Assembly (NCBI GenBank): GCA_022841245.1
Contig: JALHRW010000036.1
Span: forward strand, 1 to 32,686
Reading direction: 5' to 3'
From: Planctomycetota bacterium
Lineage (GTDB): Bacteria; Planctomycetota; UBA11346
Length of the DNA: 32,686 nucleotides
The notes beneath the pieces are model-generated. The model had not been told where the DNA came from. It did no database searches and worked only from the letters and a program-made list of their open reading frames with translations. Made by a program: the position numbers and the translations under genes. Below are positions 22,385-30,712 of the stretch, one piece after another (position 1 is the stretch's first letter; each line of letters opens with the position of its first letter).

Positions 22385-23494
22385 ATGGCCCGGCCGCTCG
22401 TCATCGCCATGGACGGCCCGGCCGGAGCCGGCAAGAGCACCGTGGCCAAGCGCCTCGCCGCCCGGCTCGGCATCCTCCGCCTCGATACCGGGGCGATGTA
22501 CCGCGCCTGCACCGTGCAGCTGTTCGACCGCGGCATCGACCGCGACGACCCCGCGGCCATCGCCGCGCTGGTCACTACCCTGCGCGTCGACTTCAGCGTC
22601 GCCGGCCGGGTCCGCGTCAACGGCGTCGAGCTGGACGAGGACCGCATCCGCAGTCCGGCGACCACGGCCGAGATCTGGCGGGTGGCCAACAACCCGGCCT
22701 GCCGCGCACACCTGGTGGCGCAGCAGCAGGCGATCGTCGCCGGGCGCGAGGCCGTGGTCGAGGGCCGCGACGCCACCACCGTCATCTGCCCCGACGCCCA
22801 GCTCAAGATCTACCTCGACGCCACCCCGGCCGAGCGTGCCCGCCGCCGCCTCGCCGAATGGCGCGAGCAGGGCCGTGCCGATCTGCCGTCCGCCGCCGAA
22901 GTCGAGGCCGAGATCAGCGAGCGCGACCGCAAGGACAGCACGCGTGCGGTCGGCGCGTTGACCCTGACCGACGATGCCCTGCAGGTGATCTGCGATGGCA
23001 TGACGGTCGAGGAGGTGGTCGCCCGGCTCGCCGCCCACGCGGTGCAGCGCAACCCGTTCGCCATGGAGCGCATGGTCGCCGACCAGGTGCTGGTCGGACG
23101 CAGCCGCGCGCCCGGCTACGTCCGCGTGGCCGAGGGCCAGGGCGATGACGGCTGGCAGCTCGGCCTGTCCAATCCCAGCCCTGGTCGCATGCCCGGCCAG
23201 GTCGTCGACTTCACCCGCAACCGCGGCGGCCATCAGGCCGGCACCCTGCTGCAGGGCGCCGCGGTCCTCGCCCTCGGCGGTCGAGGCGACTCGCCCGGCC
23301 GCATCGACGCGCTGCCGATGCTGCCGCAGACCTGGTACGTCATCGAGCCGGACTGCTGGCACGCCGTCATCCAGACGCGCGGCACGATCTGCGCCTGGGC
23401 CGAGGCGATCGGCATCAGCGAGGAGCGTCGCGAGCTGAGCGCCGGCCAGCGCAGCGAACTCGACCAGTTCGTCGGCGTATTCGTGCCGCGCTGA
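22385..23494 (+). CDS. cmk: Cytidylate kinase fused to a C-terminal cupin-like domain
   Basis: The N-terminal about 220 residues are CMP kinase: MDGPAGAGKST P-loop (9-19), RLDTGAMYRA (32-41), the NMP-binding insert, GRDATTVICPDA (127-138) and the lid DRKDSTR (181-187). A typical Cmk ends near residue 220-230. Here another 145 residues follow, with PGQVVDFTRNRGGHQAGTLLQG and WYVIEPDCWHAVIQTRGT, the spacing of a cupin beta-barrel with two metal-ligand-like His positions. I infer a cupin-type or sugar-binding module. ATGs at 22340 and 22352 are in frame, but 22385 gives the normal Cmk N-terminus. The gene is followed 22 nt later by the LURP-one gene and is probably co-transcribed with it. Confidence 0.9.
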   Translation: MARPLVIAMDGPAGAGKSTVAKRLAARLGILRLDTGAMYRACTVQLFDRGIDRDDPAAIAALVTTLRVDFSVAGRVRVNGVELDEDRIRSPATTAEIWRVANNPACRAHLVAQQQAIVAGREAVVEGRDATTVICPDAQLKIYLDATPAERARRRLAEWREQGRADLPSAAEVEAEISERDRKDSTRAVGALTLTDDALQVICDGMTVEEVVARLAAHAVQRNPFAMERMVADQVLVGRSRAPGYVRVAEGQGDDGWQLGLSNPSPGRMPGQVVDFTRNRGGHQAGTLLQGAAVLALGGRGDSPGRIDALPMLPQTWYVIEPDCWHAVIQTRGTICAWAEAIGISEERRELSAGQRSELDQFVGVFVPR

Positions 23495-23516
23495 GATAAC
23501 CAACAGGGGATCAACC

Positions 23517-24113
23517 ATGCTGACGCTCAACGAATATGTGGTGAAGGAGCACGTCGGACTGTTCAAGATGTCCGACGCCTACGACATCATCGACCCGGGC
23601 ACCGGGGCGAAGGTCGGGCTGGCGCAGGAGCGCGTGCCAGGGCTCGTGCAGGTGCTCCGCTTCCTGGTGAACAAGCAGCTGCTGCCGACCAAGGTGGTGT
23701 TCATCGACAAGCCGGACGACCAGGGGCAGGGCAAGGTCGTCCTGTCGATCAAACGCGGCTTCAGCTTCCTGTTTCCCAAGATCCACATCCTGGCCAACGA
23801 CGAGACCCCGATCGGCTACTTCAAGAAGAAGCTGTTCTCGCTCGGTGGTGCGTTCTACATCCACGACATGGAGGGTGCGCGTATCGGCATGGTCAAGGGT
23901 GACTGGAAAGGATGGGATTTCAGGATCCTGGATGAGAGCGACAAGGAGATCGGCACGGTGAGCAAGCAGTGGGCCGGACTCGGCAAGGAACTGTTCACCA
24001 CCGCCGACACCTACGTGATCTCGATCTCGAAGGACGCTCAGGCCTCGCCGGGGAAGAAGTCATTGCTGCTCGCCGCTGGCATCGCGATCGACACCATCTT
24101 CAAGGAGAATTGA
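23517..24113 (+). CDS. LURP-one-related / scramblase-like protein
   Basis: A 198-residue protein with the beta-strand pattern of the LURP-one-related (LOR, Tubby-like) family: LNEYVVKEHVGLFKMSDAYDII, VVLSIKRGFSFLFPKIHIL, IGYFKKKLFSLGGAFYIHD, IGMVKGDWKGWDFRILDES, and a C-terminal hydrophobic helix (SLLLAAGIAIDTIFKEN). Bacterial members are mostly uncharacterised; lipid or membrane association is suggested by the relation to scramblases and Tubby. AGGGGA lies 6 nt before the ATG. It heads a three-gene group with a lipoprotein and a membrane zinc-ribbon protein. Confidence 0.8.
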   Translation: MLTLNEYVVKEHVGLFKMSDAYDIIDPGTGAKVGLAQERVPGLVQVLRFLVNKQLLPTKVVFIDKPDDQGQGKVVLSIKRGFSFLFPKIHILANDETPIGYFKKKLFSLGGAFYIHDMEGARIGMVKGDWKGWDFRILDESDKEIGTVSKQWAGLGKELFTTADTYVISISKDAQASPGKKSLLLAAGIAIDTIFKEN

Positions 24114-24122
24114 GCGTTCCGG

Positions 24123-24758
24123 ATGAAGACCGCCGCCCTCGTTCTTGCCTCTCTGCTGCTGGTCGGCTGCGGTCCGCGCATCGACAAGGTCGACTCGCTG
24201 ACCGTGAAGCTGCGCGAGGGCTTCTCCCCCCAGCATGGGCCCTACGATCCGTCGGACTCCTACGACCGGCGTCCGATCAAGTTCGAGTACGGCGAGTGGA
24301 CCTACACGCCCAAGGACAAGCCGCAGGCGAAGAACGCCAAGGAGCAGTTCAAAGACGATATCGACCGCATCGGCGAGTCGATCATCGGGCAGATCTTCGT
24401 CTCGCTCGCCGAGGTGGTGATCAAGGGGACGATCGAGCTGGGTGCAGCCGGCATCCAGGCTGCGCTCGAGGAGGACGAGGTGGTGGTGACGCTCGGCAAC
24501 GAGATCGGCAAGGTCAGCCTGATTGCCGAGGAGGGCTTCAACCGCGTCGCCCTCACCGCATCCGAGTTGGCGGTGCTGCAGGCGCCGTGGACGCTGGAGG
24601 TGTGGTCGATGCGGCGCTACCGCTACGCCTTCGCCGTCACTGGCATCCCGGCCGAACTCTTCGCCGCCCAGCGCTTCATCGAGATCGAGCTGGCGCGGGA
24701 CGGCACCGTACGGGTCAACGGCAGGGTCTTCGACGCACTGACGCCGGCGGCGCGCTGA
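24123..24758 (+). CDS. Predicted lipoprotein of unknown function
   Basis: A 211-residue protein with an N-terminal signal ending in a lipobox (LLLVGC, acylated Cys16), so it is anchored in the inner or outer membrane facing the periplasm. The mature part includes a glycine-poor amphipathic helix (IGESIIGQIFVSLAEVVIKG), a beta-rich region (EDEVVVTLGNEIGKVSLIAEEGFNRVAL) and a C-terminal strand pair. No family is recognised. It is translated just after the LURP-one gene and its TGA overlaps the next ATG (TGATG), so all three genes form one unit. Confidence 0.78.
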   Translation: MKTAALVLASLLLVGCGPRIDKVDSLTVKLREGFSPQHGPYDPSDSYDRRPIKFEYGEWTYTPKDKPQAKNAKEQFKDDIDRIGESIIGQIFVSLAEVVIKGTIELGAAGIQAALEEDEVVVTLGNEIGKVSLIAEEGFNRVALTASELAVLQAPWTLEVWSMRRYRYAFAVTGIPAELFAAQRFIEIELARDGTVRVNGRVFDALTPAAR

Positions 24759-25072
24759 TGCTCGAGGGTTTCCTCATCTCGATCCCGGGCATCACCTGCC
24801 TGCTGCTGCTGTTCGCCGGCGTCCAACTGTGGCGTCGCCGCGCCCACGTCCGCATCGCCGAGGCGAACGGCAGCTGCAAACTGTGCAGCACCCCGTTCGC
24901 GGACGCGCACATCGAATTCGCCGGCCGCGTGACGCGTGCCGAACGTGCGCGCCTCGACCGCTTCCAGGCGCGCTTCGCCAGCTTCAAGATCCTCTGCCAC
25001 GAGTGCGGCACGCTGAACATCTGCGCCCGCGACGGCACCGCCTTCAAGGCGGTGGTGCAGCGCGAGGAGTGA
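24758..25072 (+). CDS. Membrane-anchored zinc-ribbon protein of unknown function
   Basis: A 104-residue protein with one N-terminal transmembrane helix (ITCLLLLFAGVQLW) followed by a cytosolic domain with two CxxC pairs, CKLC and CHEC, separated by about 44 residues, the pattern of a zinc ribbon or rubredoxin-like knuckle. A third cysteine cluster (NICARDG) follows. The start ATG overlaps the lipoprotein stop. Function unknown; the context suggests it works with the LURP-one protein and the lipoprotein at the membrane. The gene ends about 56 bp before dispersed element copy 2. Confidence 0.75.
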   Translation: MLEGFLISIPGITCLLLLFAGVQLWRRRAHVRIAEANGSCKLCSTPFADAHIEFAGRVTRAERARLDRFQARFASFKILCHECGTLNICARDGTAFKAVVQREE

Positions 25073-25092
25073 CCGGCGACGCGCGGCGGGGT

Positions 25093-25109
25093 CCAGGGCA
25101 CAGCCCTGG
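25093..25109. repeat. Short hairpin beside the dispersed element
   Basis: A 7-bp perfect stem (CCAGGGC with GCCCTGG) and a 3-nt loop, in the gap between the zinc-ribbon gene and element copy 2. There is no T-run. Confidence 0.6.
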
Positions 25110-25127
25110 CCGCAGCGCAGCGAGGAC

Positions 25128-25269
25128 CGGCCGCCGAGCGGCGGTGGGCGGATACAATGGCGAAGCCATCCGCCCACGGTTTCGGAGCGCATGCGACGAA
25201 ACCGAGCCGCGACAAAGGCCGTGGGGGCAGGCCCGTCAGGGCCGTGGGGGCGAAGCCCCCAAGCTCAAG
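25128..25269 (-). repeat. Dispersed structured repeat, copy 2
   Basis: About 142 bp, the reverse complement of the element at 8358-8500. It carries the same hairpin series, with the inner stem shortened by one base pair on both sides. It abuts and overlaps the pgi stop codon (25265-25267), so the pgi transcript would end with this structure. Confidence 0.85.
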
Positions 25270-26917
25270 CCTGGCCCAGATAGCTCTTGAGCAGGAACCC
25301 GGTCGACGGATTGAAGCCGGCGACCGGCGCGGTCGACGTGGGCGATTTCTGCAGCTGGCCGCGCACCGTCTTGGCCAGGACCTTGCCCAGCTCGACGCCC
25401 CACTGGTCGAAGCTGTTGACGCCCCAGATGAAGCCCTGCACCGCGGTGCGGTGCTCGTACAGCGCGAGCAGCTGGCCGGTGGCGTAGGGGGTCAGCTGGT
25501 CGAGCAGCAGGACGTTGCTCGGGCGGTTGCCCGGGAACACCTTGTGCGGCACGAGGGCGGCCGGGACGTTCTCCTTCACCAGCTCGGCCTCGGTCTTGCC
25601 GTAGGCTAGCGCGTCGGGCTGGGCGAAGAAATTGCACATCAGCTCGTCGTGGTTGTCGACCGGCTCGCCGGGCAGGGCCACGGGCGTCTGGCTGCGGCGG
25701 AAGCCGATGAAATCGCAGGGAATGACGCGGCCCTGGTGGATCAGCTGGTAGAACGAGTGCTGGCCGTTGGTGCCCGGCTCGCCGAAGTCGACCTCGCCGG
25801 CCTCGAAGGGCAGCAGCTGGCCGTCGACGGTGACGCGCTTGCCGTTGCTTTCCATGTCGACCTGCTGGATGTGCGGGGCCAGCTTGAGCAGCGACTGGCA
25901 GTAGGGCAGCAGGGCGCGCGAGGGGCGGCCGAGGAAGCTGCTCTGCCAGATGCCGAACAAACCCATCAGCGCCGGCAGGTTGCGCTCGGCGGGGGCGGCG
26001 AGGAAGTGGCGGTCCATGGCGTGGGCGCCGTTGAGGAACTCCTGCACTGGCTTGTAGCCGAAGTGCAGCGCCAGCGGCAGCACGCCGACCGCGCTGCACA
26101 CGCTGTAACGGCCGCCGACCCAGTCCCAGAAGCCGAAGGCGTTGGCCGGATCGATGCCGAACTCCTTGACCGCGTCGAGATTGGTCGAGACCGCGACCAT
26201 GTGCTTGGCAACCGCCGGGGCGCCGAGCGCGTCGACGATCCACTTCCGCACCGTGCGGGCGTTGAGCATGGTCTCGGCGGTGGTGAAGGTCTTCGACACC
26301 ACGATCACCAGGGTGCGCTCGGGGTCGAGGTCGGCGAGGGCGCGGGTGACGTCGATCGGATCGACGTTGGCGAGGAAGCGCAGGGTGCGGCGCTTGGCCG
26401 CCTTGGTGCAGTCGGGATCGGTGCGCATCGCCTCGTAGACGAACTCGGGGCCGAGGTAGCTGCCGCCGATGCCGATCGAGACCACGCTGGTCAGCTTCTT
26501 GCCGGTGGCGCCCTTCCACTTGCCGGTGCGCACCTCCTTGCTGAACGCCTTGATGCGGTCGAGCACGGCGTGCACGTCGGGCACCACGTCGTGGCCGTCG
26601 ACTTCGATGCTCTTGCGCTTGGGTGCGCGCAGGGCCATGTGCAGGACGGCGCGGTTCTCGGTACCGTTGATCTTCTCGCCGTTGGCCATCGCCTTGATCT
26701 TGCGCGTCAGGCCGGCGTCGCGCGCCAGGTCGACCAGCAGGTCGATGGTCTGGCGGGTGGCGTTCTGGCGGCTGGCGTCGAGCAGGACCCCGTCGACTTC
26801 CCAGCGCATGGCGGTGCAACGTGCCTCGTCCTGCAGCAGCTCGCGCAGGTGGGTGCCGGCGATGGTCTTGGCGTGCTCGCTGAGGGCCTTCCAGGCGGGC
26901 GTGTCGCTGATCAGCAT
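25265..26917 (-). CDS. pgi: Glucose-6-phosphate isomerase
   Basis: It interconverts glucose-6-phosphate and fructose-6-phosphate. The 550-residue enzyme has both family signatures, [18 protein letters not shown] and [14 protein letters not shown], plus [24 protein letters not shown], and the catalytic Glu in DMESNGKRV and His in NHDELM. The length is normal for the bacterial long-type Pgi. The start at 26917 ([15 protein letters not shown]) is a normal N-terminus. Its 3' end carries the dispersed element, which may shape transcript termination. It is divergent from the ketopantoate reductase gene. Confidence 0.97.
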   Translation of the reverse strand: MLISDTPAWKALSEHAKTIAGTHLRELLQDEARCTAMRWEVDGVLLDASRQNATRQTIDLLVDLARDAGLTRKIKAMANGEKINGTENRAVLHMALRAPKRKSIEVDGHDVVPDVHAVLDRIKAFSKEVRTGKWKGATGKKLTSVVSIGIGGSYLGPEFVYEAMRTDPDCTKAAKRRTLRFLANVDPIDVTRALADLDPERTLVIVVSKTFTTAETMLNARTVRKWIVDALGAPAVAKHMVAVSTNLDAVKEFGIDPANAFGFWDWVGGRYSVCSAVGVLPLALHFGYKPVQEFLNGAHAMDRHFLAAPAERNLPALMGLFGIWQSSFLGRPSRALLPYCQSLLKLAPHIQQVDMESNGKRVTVDGQLLPFEAGEVDFGEPGTNGQHSFYQLIHQGRVIPCDFIGFRRSQTPVALPGEPVDNHDELMCNFFAQPDALAYGKTEAELVKENVPAALVPHKVFPGNRPSNVLLLDQLTPYATGQLLALYEHRTAVQGFIWGVNSFDQWGVELGKVLAKTVRGQLQKSPTSTAPVAGFNPSTGFLLKSYLGQA

Positions 26918-27015
26918 GTGTGGGCTCCGTGGGTCGCGAAGGGTATGGCGGAGGGGGCGGAGGCAAAGGGGGGAGGATGCTTGAGGTCCAGCGCCGCCGG
27001 CAAGCGTATGCGCCC

Positions 27016-27975
27016 ATGCGCATCGTCGTCATCGGCGCCGGGGCGATCGGCCAGTTCTATGGTGCCCAGCTCATCCTGGCGGGGCATGACGTGCGTTTCG
27101 TCGCCAGGCGCGATCTCGCCGTCCTGCGCCGGCAGGGCCTGCGGCTGCACCAGGAACCGTCCGACCACGTCGCCTCGACCCGGCAGCATCGTCTGGTGGT
27201 GTTGCCTCCTGAATCATTCCGGGCCACCGCCGATCCAGCCGAGGCGGCGGCGGGCGGGGTCGACTGGTGCCTGCTGGCGACCAAGGCCTCGGCCCTGCCC
27301 GAGGCCGAGCGCCTGTGCGGCCCGGCGGTGCGCAGCGGCGCACGCCTGGCCGCTTTGCTCAACGGCCTGGGGGTCGAAGACCGATTGGCGACCTGGTGTC
27401 CGCCACAGCTGGTCCACGGCGTGCTGTGCTTCATCTGCGTCAACCGCGATGACGACGGCACGGTACGGCACATCGCCCATGGCCGGGTCGGGGTGGGCCA
27501 CCTGCACGACGACCCGCGCAGCCGGGGCGAGCTCGCAGCGCTGTGGACCACAGCTGGCATTTCGGTGCTCGAGCCGCCCTGCCTGCTTGAGGCACGCTGG
27601 CGCAAGCTGGCCTGGAACATCCCGTTCAACGGGCTGAGTGTCGATGGCGGCCTTCCAGGGCGCGGCACCCGGCCCATCCTCGACGATCCGCTCCTGCGCG
27701 CGCGTTGCGAGCGCCTGATGCGTGAGACCATCCGGGTCGGCAACGCCGATCTCGCAGCGCGCGGACGGACCGAGCGCATTGACGAGGACGCCTGGACGGC
27801 CGAGCAATTCCGCCTCACCGGCGAGATGGGCGACTATCTGACCAGCACCCTGCTCGACCTCCGCGCCGGGCGGCCACTGGAGACCGAATTCATCTTCCGC
27901 GAACCGCTGGCGCGGGCGCAGGCGCTGGGCGTGCCGGCCCAGGAGATGCAGCGGCTGGTTTCCGCCTTGCCCTGA
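27016..27975 (+). CDS. panE: 2-dehydropantoate 2-reductase family protein (ApbA/PanE)
   Basis: An NADPH-dependent reductase of the ketopantoate type, 319 residues. [19 protein letters not shown] provides the GxGxxG dinucleotide motif (residues 7-12). The catalytic lysine is K90 in LATKAS, followed by ALLNGLG and [12 protein letters not shown], the family's substrate-binding asparagine block. The C-terminal helical domain ends [20 protein letters not shown]. This could be true PanE (coenzyme A pathway, matching coaC elsewhere in the window) or a related oxidoreductase; family level is certain, substrate less so. An upstream in-frame start exists at 26920, but the conserved fold begins at 27016. 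Confidence 0.85.
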   Translation: MRIVVIGAGAIGQFYGAQLILAGHDVRFVARRDLAVLRRQGLRLHQEPSDHVASTRQHRLVVLPPESFRATADPAEAAAGGVDWCLLATKASALPEAERLCGPAVRSGARLAALLNGLGVEDRLATWCPPQLVHGVLCFICVNRDDDGTVRHIAHGRVGVGHLHDDPRSRGELAALWTTAGISVLEPPCLLEARWRKLAWNIPFNGLSVDGGLPGRGTRPILDDPLLRARCERLMRETIRVGNADLAARGRTERIDEDAWTAEQFRLTGEMGDYLTSTLLDLRAGRPLETEFIFREPLARAQALGVPAQEMQRLVSALP

Positions 27976-27983
27976 GCGAACTG

Positions 27984-28003
27984 GTGTCCGGTAAACCGGA
28001 CAC
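27984..28003. repeat. Perfect palindromic hairpin between panE and moxR
   Basis: GTGTCCGG and CCGGACAC pair around TAAA, an 8-bp stem with a 4-nt loop. There is no T-run after it, so it may be an operator-like or REP-like site. Confidence 0.65.
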
Positions 28004-28093
28004 ACCGCATGCTGGCTGTGCGCCAGGCGCGGTGCATGCTCGCACGTGATCGAACCAGCCGGATCCGGCTGCGTTCAACCCGAGGAGCCAACC

Positions 28094-29116
28094 ATGTCCA
28101 CCAGCACCGCCGACACCGCCGTGTCCCAGGCCGAAGCCGTGGTCGAGGCCGCCGCCGGCAGACGGCTGGTCGAGGCGGTGCGCAGCCGCGTCGCTGAAGT
28201 CGTGGTCGGCCAGGACGAGGTGGTCGAACGCATCCTCATCGTGTTGCTCAGCGGTGGGCATCTGCTGCTGCAGGGCATGCCGGGCTTGGCCAAGACCTTG
28301 CTGGTCAACTGCGTGGCGCGGGCCGTCGACCTGCGTTTCCAGCGCGTGCAGTTCACCATCGATCTGCTGCCCGGCGACATCGTCGGCTCGGAGATCCTCG
28401 ATCCGGGCGGCGGCGGCTTCCGCGTGCGCCAGGGGCCGGTGTTCACCAACCTGCTGCTCGCCGACGAGATCAACCGTGCCTCGCCCAAGGTGCAATCGGC
28501 CCTGCTCGAGGCGATGCAGGAGCGTCGGGTGACCATCGGTACCACGACGCACCCGCTGCCCGCGCCGTTCACCGTCATCGCGACGCAGAACCCGATCGAG
28601 CAGTCTGGCACCTTCGAACTGCCTGAAGCCCAGCTCGACCGCTTCATGCTGTGCCATCGCCTGGCCTATCCCAGCCTGGCCGAGGAGGCCGACATCCTGC
28701 GGCGCAACCTCGCCCTCGGCCTGCGCCGCGAGGGTGCTGCGGCCGTGCCGCGCACCGCCTTCGACGCCATCCGCCAGGATTCGGCTGCAGGTGTCGAGGC
28801 GTTGACCGCAGCGATGGCGGCGGTGCAGCGCGTCCACGTCAGCGAGGTGTTCCTCGCCCACTGCGTCGAACTGGTACGGCGGACACGCGCATGCCCCGAT
28901 CTGGAACTCGGCTGCAGCCCACGCGCCGGGCTCGCCCTGGTGCAGGCGGCGCGTGCCCGCGCCTTCATCCACGGTCGCGACCACGTCCTGCCCGACGACT
29001 GCTTCGCCCTGGCCGAGGACGTCATCCTGCACCGCCTGCGCCCTACCTACGAGGCCCTGGCCGAGGGCCGCGATGCGCGCGCCACGTTGCGTCAGCTCCT
29101 CGGCCGCAGCGGCTGA
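28094..29116 (+). CDS. moxR: MoxR-family AAA+ ATPase
   Basis: A 340-residue AAA+ chaperone-like ATPase that, in related operons, acts with VWA proteins to assemble or activate partner complexes. Walker A is GMPGLAKT (61-68), Walker B LLLADEINRAS (D124-E125), then VIATQNPIEQSGTFELPEAQLDRF (sensor 1 and arginine-finger region) and a C-terminal lid. GAGGAG lies 6 nt before the ATG. It is the first gene of an overlapping operon with DUF58, a DUF4381-like protein and two VWA proteins; the next gene starts 4 nt after its stop. Confidence 0.95.
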   Translation: MSTSTADTAVSQAEAVVEAAAGRRLVEAVRSRVAEVVVGQDEVVERILIVLLSGGHLLLQGMPGLAKTLLVNCVARAVDLRFQRVQFTIDLLPGDIVGSEILDPGGGGFRVRQGPVFTNLLLADEINRASPKVQSALLEAMQERRVTIGTTTHPLPAPFTVIATQNPIEQSGTFELPEAQLDRFMLCHRLAYPSLAEEADILRRNLALGLRREGAAAVPRTAFDAIRQDSAAGVEALTAAMAAVQRVHVSEVFLAHCVELVRRTRACPDLELGCSPRAGLALVQAARARAFIHGRDHVLPDDCFALAEDVILHRLRPTYEALAEGRDARATLRQLLGRSG

Positions 29117-29120
29117 GACC

Positions 29121-29978
29121 ATGGTTTCCGCCTGCTCGGAGGCGCTGAGCGACGGGCGCCGCTACGAGATCGTCGTGCGTCGACTGGCCGACGGCCTGCT
29201 GCCCGGCCTCGATCCGTCGCCCTTCACCGGCAACGGCATCGAGTACGCGCAGAGCCGACCGTGGTCGGATGGCGACGAGGTGCGGGCGATCGACTGGCGG
29301 TTGAGCGCGCGCAGTGGCCGGTTGCACGTCAAGGAGTACGAGGCCGCCCGGCGCATGCCGCTGATGCTGGTGGTCGATACGTCGGCGTCGATGCGCGTCA
29401 GCGCCGGCGCCCAGGGCAAGTTCCGCCTTGCCTGCCAGCTCGCCGGTGGCCTCGCTCTGGCCGGTCTCGGTCGGGCCAGTCCAGTCGGCCTGGTGGAAGC
29501 GGGCCCCGGTGGCCTGCGCCTTGCTCCGACCCTCGACCGCGGTGCCATCCTCGTCGGTTTGCACCGTTTGCGCGGCGCTCCACCCGGTGGACGGGCAGAT
29601 CTCGCTGCCGCCCTGCTCGCGGCCCGGCCGCTGGCCGGCGGGCGCATGCTGCTGATCGTGATCAGCGACCTGTACGAGGATGGCGTGGCCGCTGCGGTGC
29701 AGCGCCAGGCGCTCGAACACGACGTCATCGTCCTGCAGCCGATCGATCCGGCCGAGCGCGGTCGGCTGGGCGCGGGGCTGATCGACGTGCAGGAGGCGGA
29801 GAGCGCGACGCGTCGGCCAGCTTCCTCGTGGTCCGTATGGGGCGACCCGCTGGCCCGCGGCCAAACGCTGCGTGCCGCCGGCGTCGACCACTTGCCGCTG
29901 CTCTGCGACCAGCCGATCGCCGCCACCCTGCGCCGCTTTCTGCGCGGACGCGGCCGACGCAGCGCAGGTGGGCGATGA
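29121..29978 (+). CDS. DUF58 protein with VWA-like domain
   Basis: A 285-residue protein with the DUF58 signature GNGIEYAQSRPWSDGDEVRAIDWR followed by SARSGRLHVKEYE, and a metal-ion-dependent adhesion site-like DTSASM (residues 86-91) in the VWA part. The C-terminal half contains the Rossmann-like GRMLLIVISDLYEDG. In MoxR operons this protein is thought to be a MoxR client or adaptor. Its stop overlaps the following ATG (ATGA). Confidence 0.92.
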   Translation: MVSACSEALSDGRRYEIVVRRLADGLLPGLDPSPFTGNGIEYAQSRPWSDGDEVRAIDWRLSARSGRLHVKEYEAARRMPLMLVVDTSASMRVSAGAQGKFRLACQLAGGLALAGLGRASPVGLVEAGPGGLRLAPTLDRGAILVGLHRLRGAPPGGRADLAAALLAARPLAGGRMLLIVISDLYEDGVAAAVQRQALEHDVIVLQPIDPAERGRLGAGLIDVQEAESATRRPASSWSVWGDPLARGQTLRAAGVDHLPLLCDQPIAATLRRFLRGRGRRSAGGR

Positions 29979-30712
29979 TCCGCGTTGGATTGCTCCTGCT
30001 GCCGGCCCTGGCCTGGGCCGCGGTCAGCCCTGGCATCGAGGGCCGCTTGGTCGCCGAGCTGCCCGCCGGACTGACCGCCCTGTCCGATCCGCAGGCGCCG
30101 CTGATGCTGCGCATCGCCAGTCGCGAGGCGCTTGCCGACGGCCGCTGCCGCTATGACCTGCGCTACATCGGCAACGAGCCTGGCCAGCGCGACCTGCTCG
30201 ACTGCCTGCGCGATGGTGCTGGACGCCGACCCATAGGTGCGCTGACGGTCGAGATCGCCGCGCTGCTGCCACCCGGGCAGGCGGCATTGAGCGATCCGCC
30301 GGCCGAAGCATCCGCGCCGCTTGGCGGCTGGACGCTGTGGCTGCTCGCGTTCGCTGGCGCCTGGCTGCTCGCCGTCCTCATCCTGCTGTGGCCGCGCCGC
30401 CGGACTGCAGCCGCACCGATCGCGCCACCGCCGACCATCGTCGAACTGCTGACGCCGCTGGTCGAGGCTGCCGCCGGCGGACGTCTGGATGCGGCAGGTC
30501 AGGCCCGTTTGGAACGTCTCCTGCTGGCGTTCTGGCGTGCTCGTCTCGATCTGGATGGACTCGAACCAGCCGCTGCCCTGGTCAGACTGCGCGCCCATCC
30601 CGAGGCCGGCGCCTTGCTGCGCGGCACCGACGCCTGGTTGCATCAGCCCCCGGGCCGGGCGGCGGTCGATGTCGTTGCGTTGCTGGCGCCTTATCGTGGC
30701 GGTGCGGCATGA
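29975..30712 (+). CDS. DUF4381-like membrane protein of the MoxR/Bat operon
   Basis: A 245-residue protein with an N-terminal signal-like segment (MIRVGLLLLPALAWAAV), a periplasmic region of about 100 residues, one transmembrane helix (WTLWLLAFAGAWLLAVLILLW) and a cytosolic helical C-terminus (LLTPLVEAAAGGRLDAAGQA). The signal-TM-helical tail layout and operon position fit DUF4381-type proteins. It overlaps its neighbours by 4 nt on both sides. Confidence 0.72.
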   Translation: MIRVGLLLLPALAWAAVSPGIEGRLVAELPAGLTALSDPQAPLMLRIASREALADGRCRYDLRYIGNEPGQRDLLDCLRDGAGRRPIGALTVEIAALLPPGQAALSDPPAEASAPLGGWTLWLLAFAGAWLLAVLILLWPRRRTAAAPIAPPPTIVELLTPLVEAAAGGRLDAAGQARLERLLLAFWRARLDLDGLEPAAALVRLRAHPEAGALLRGTDAWLHQPPGRAAVDVVALLAPYRGGAA

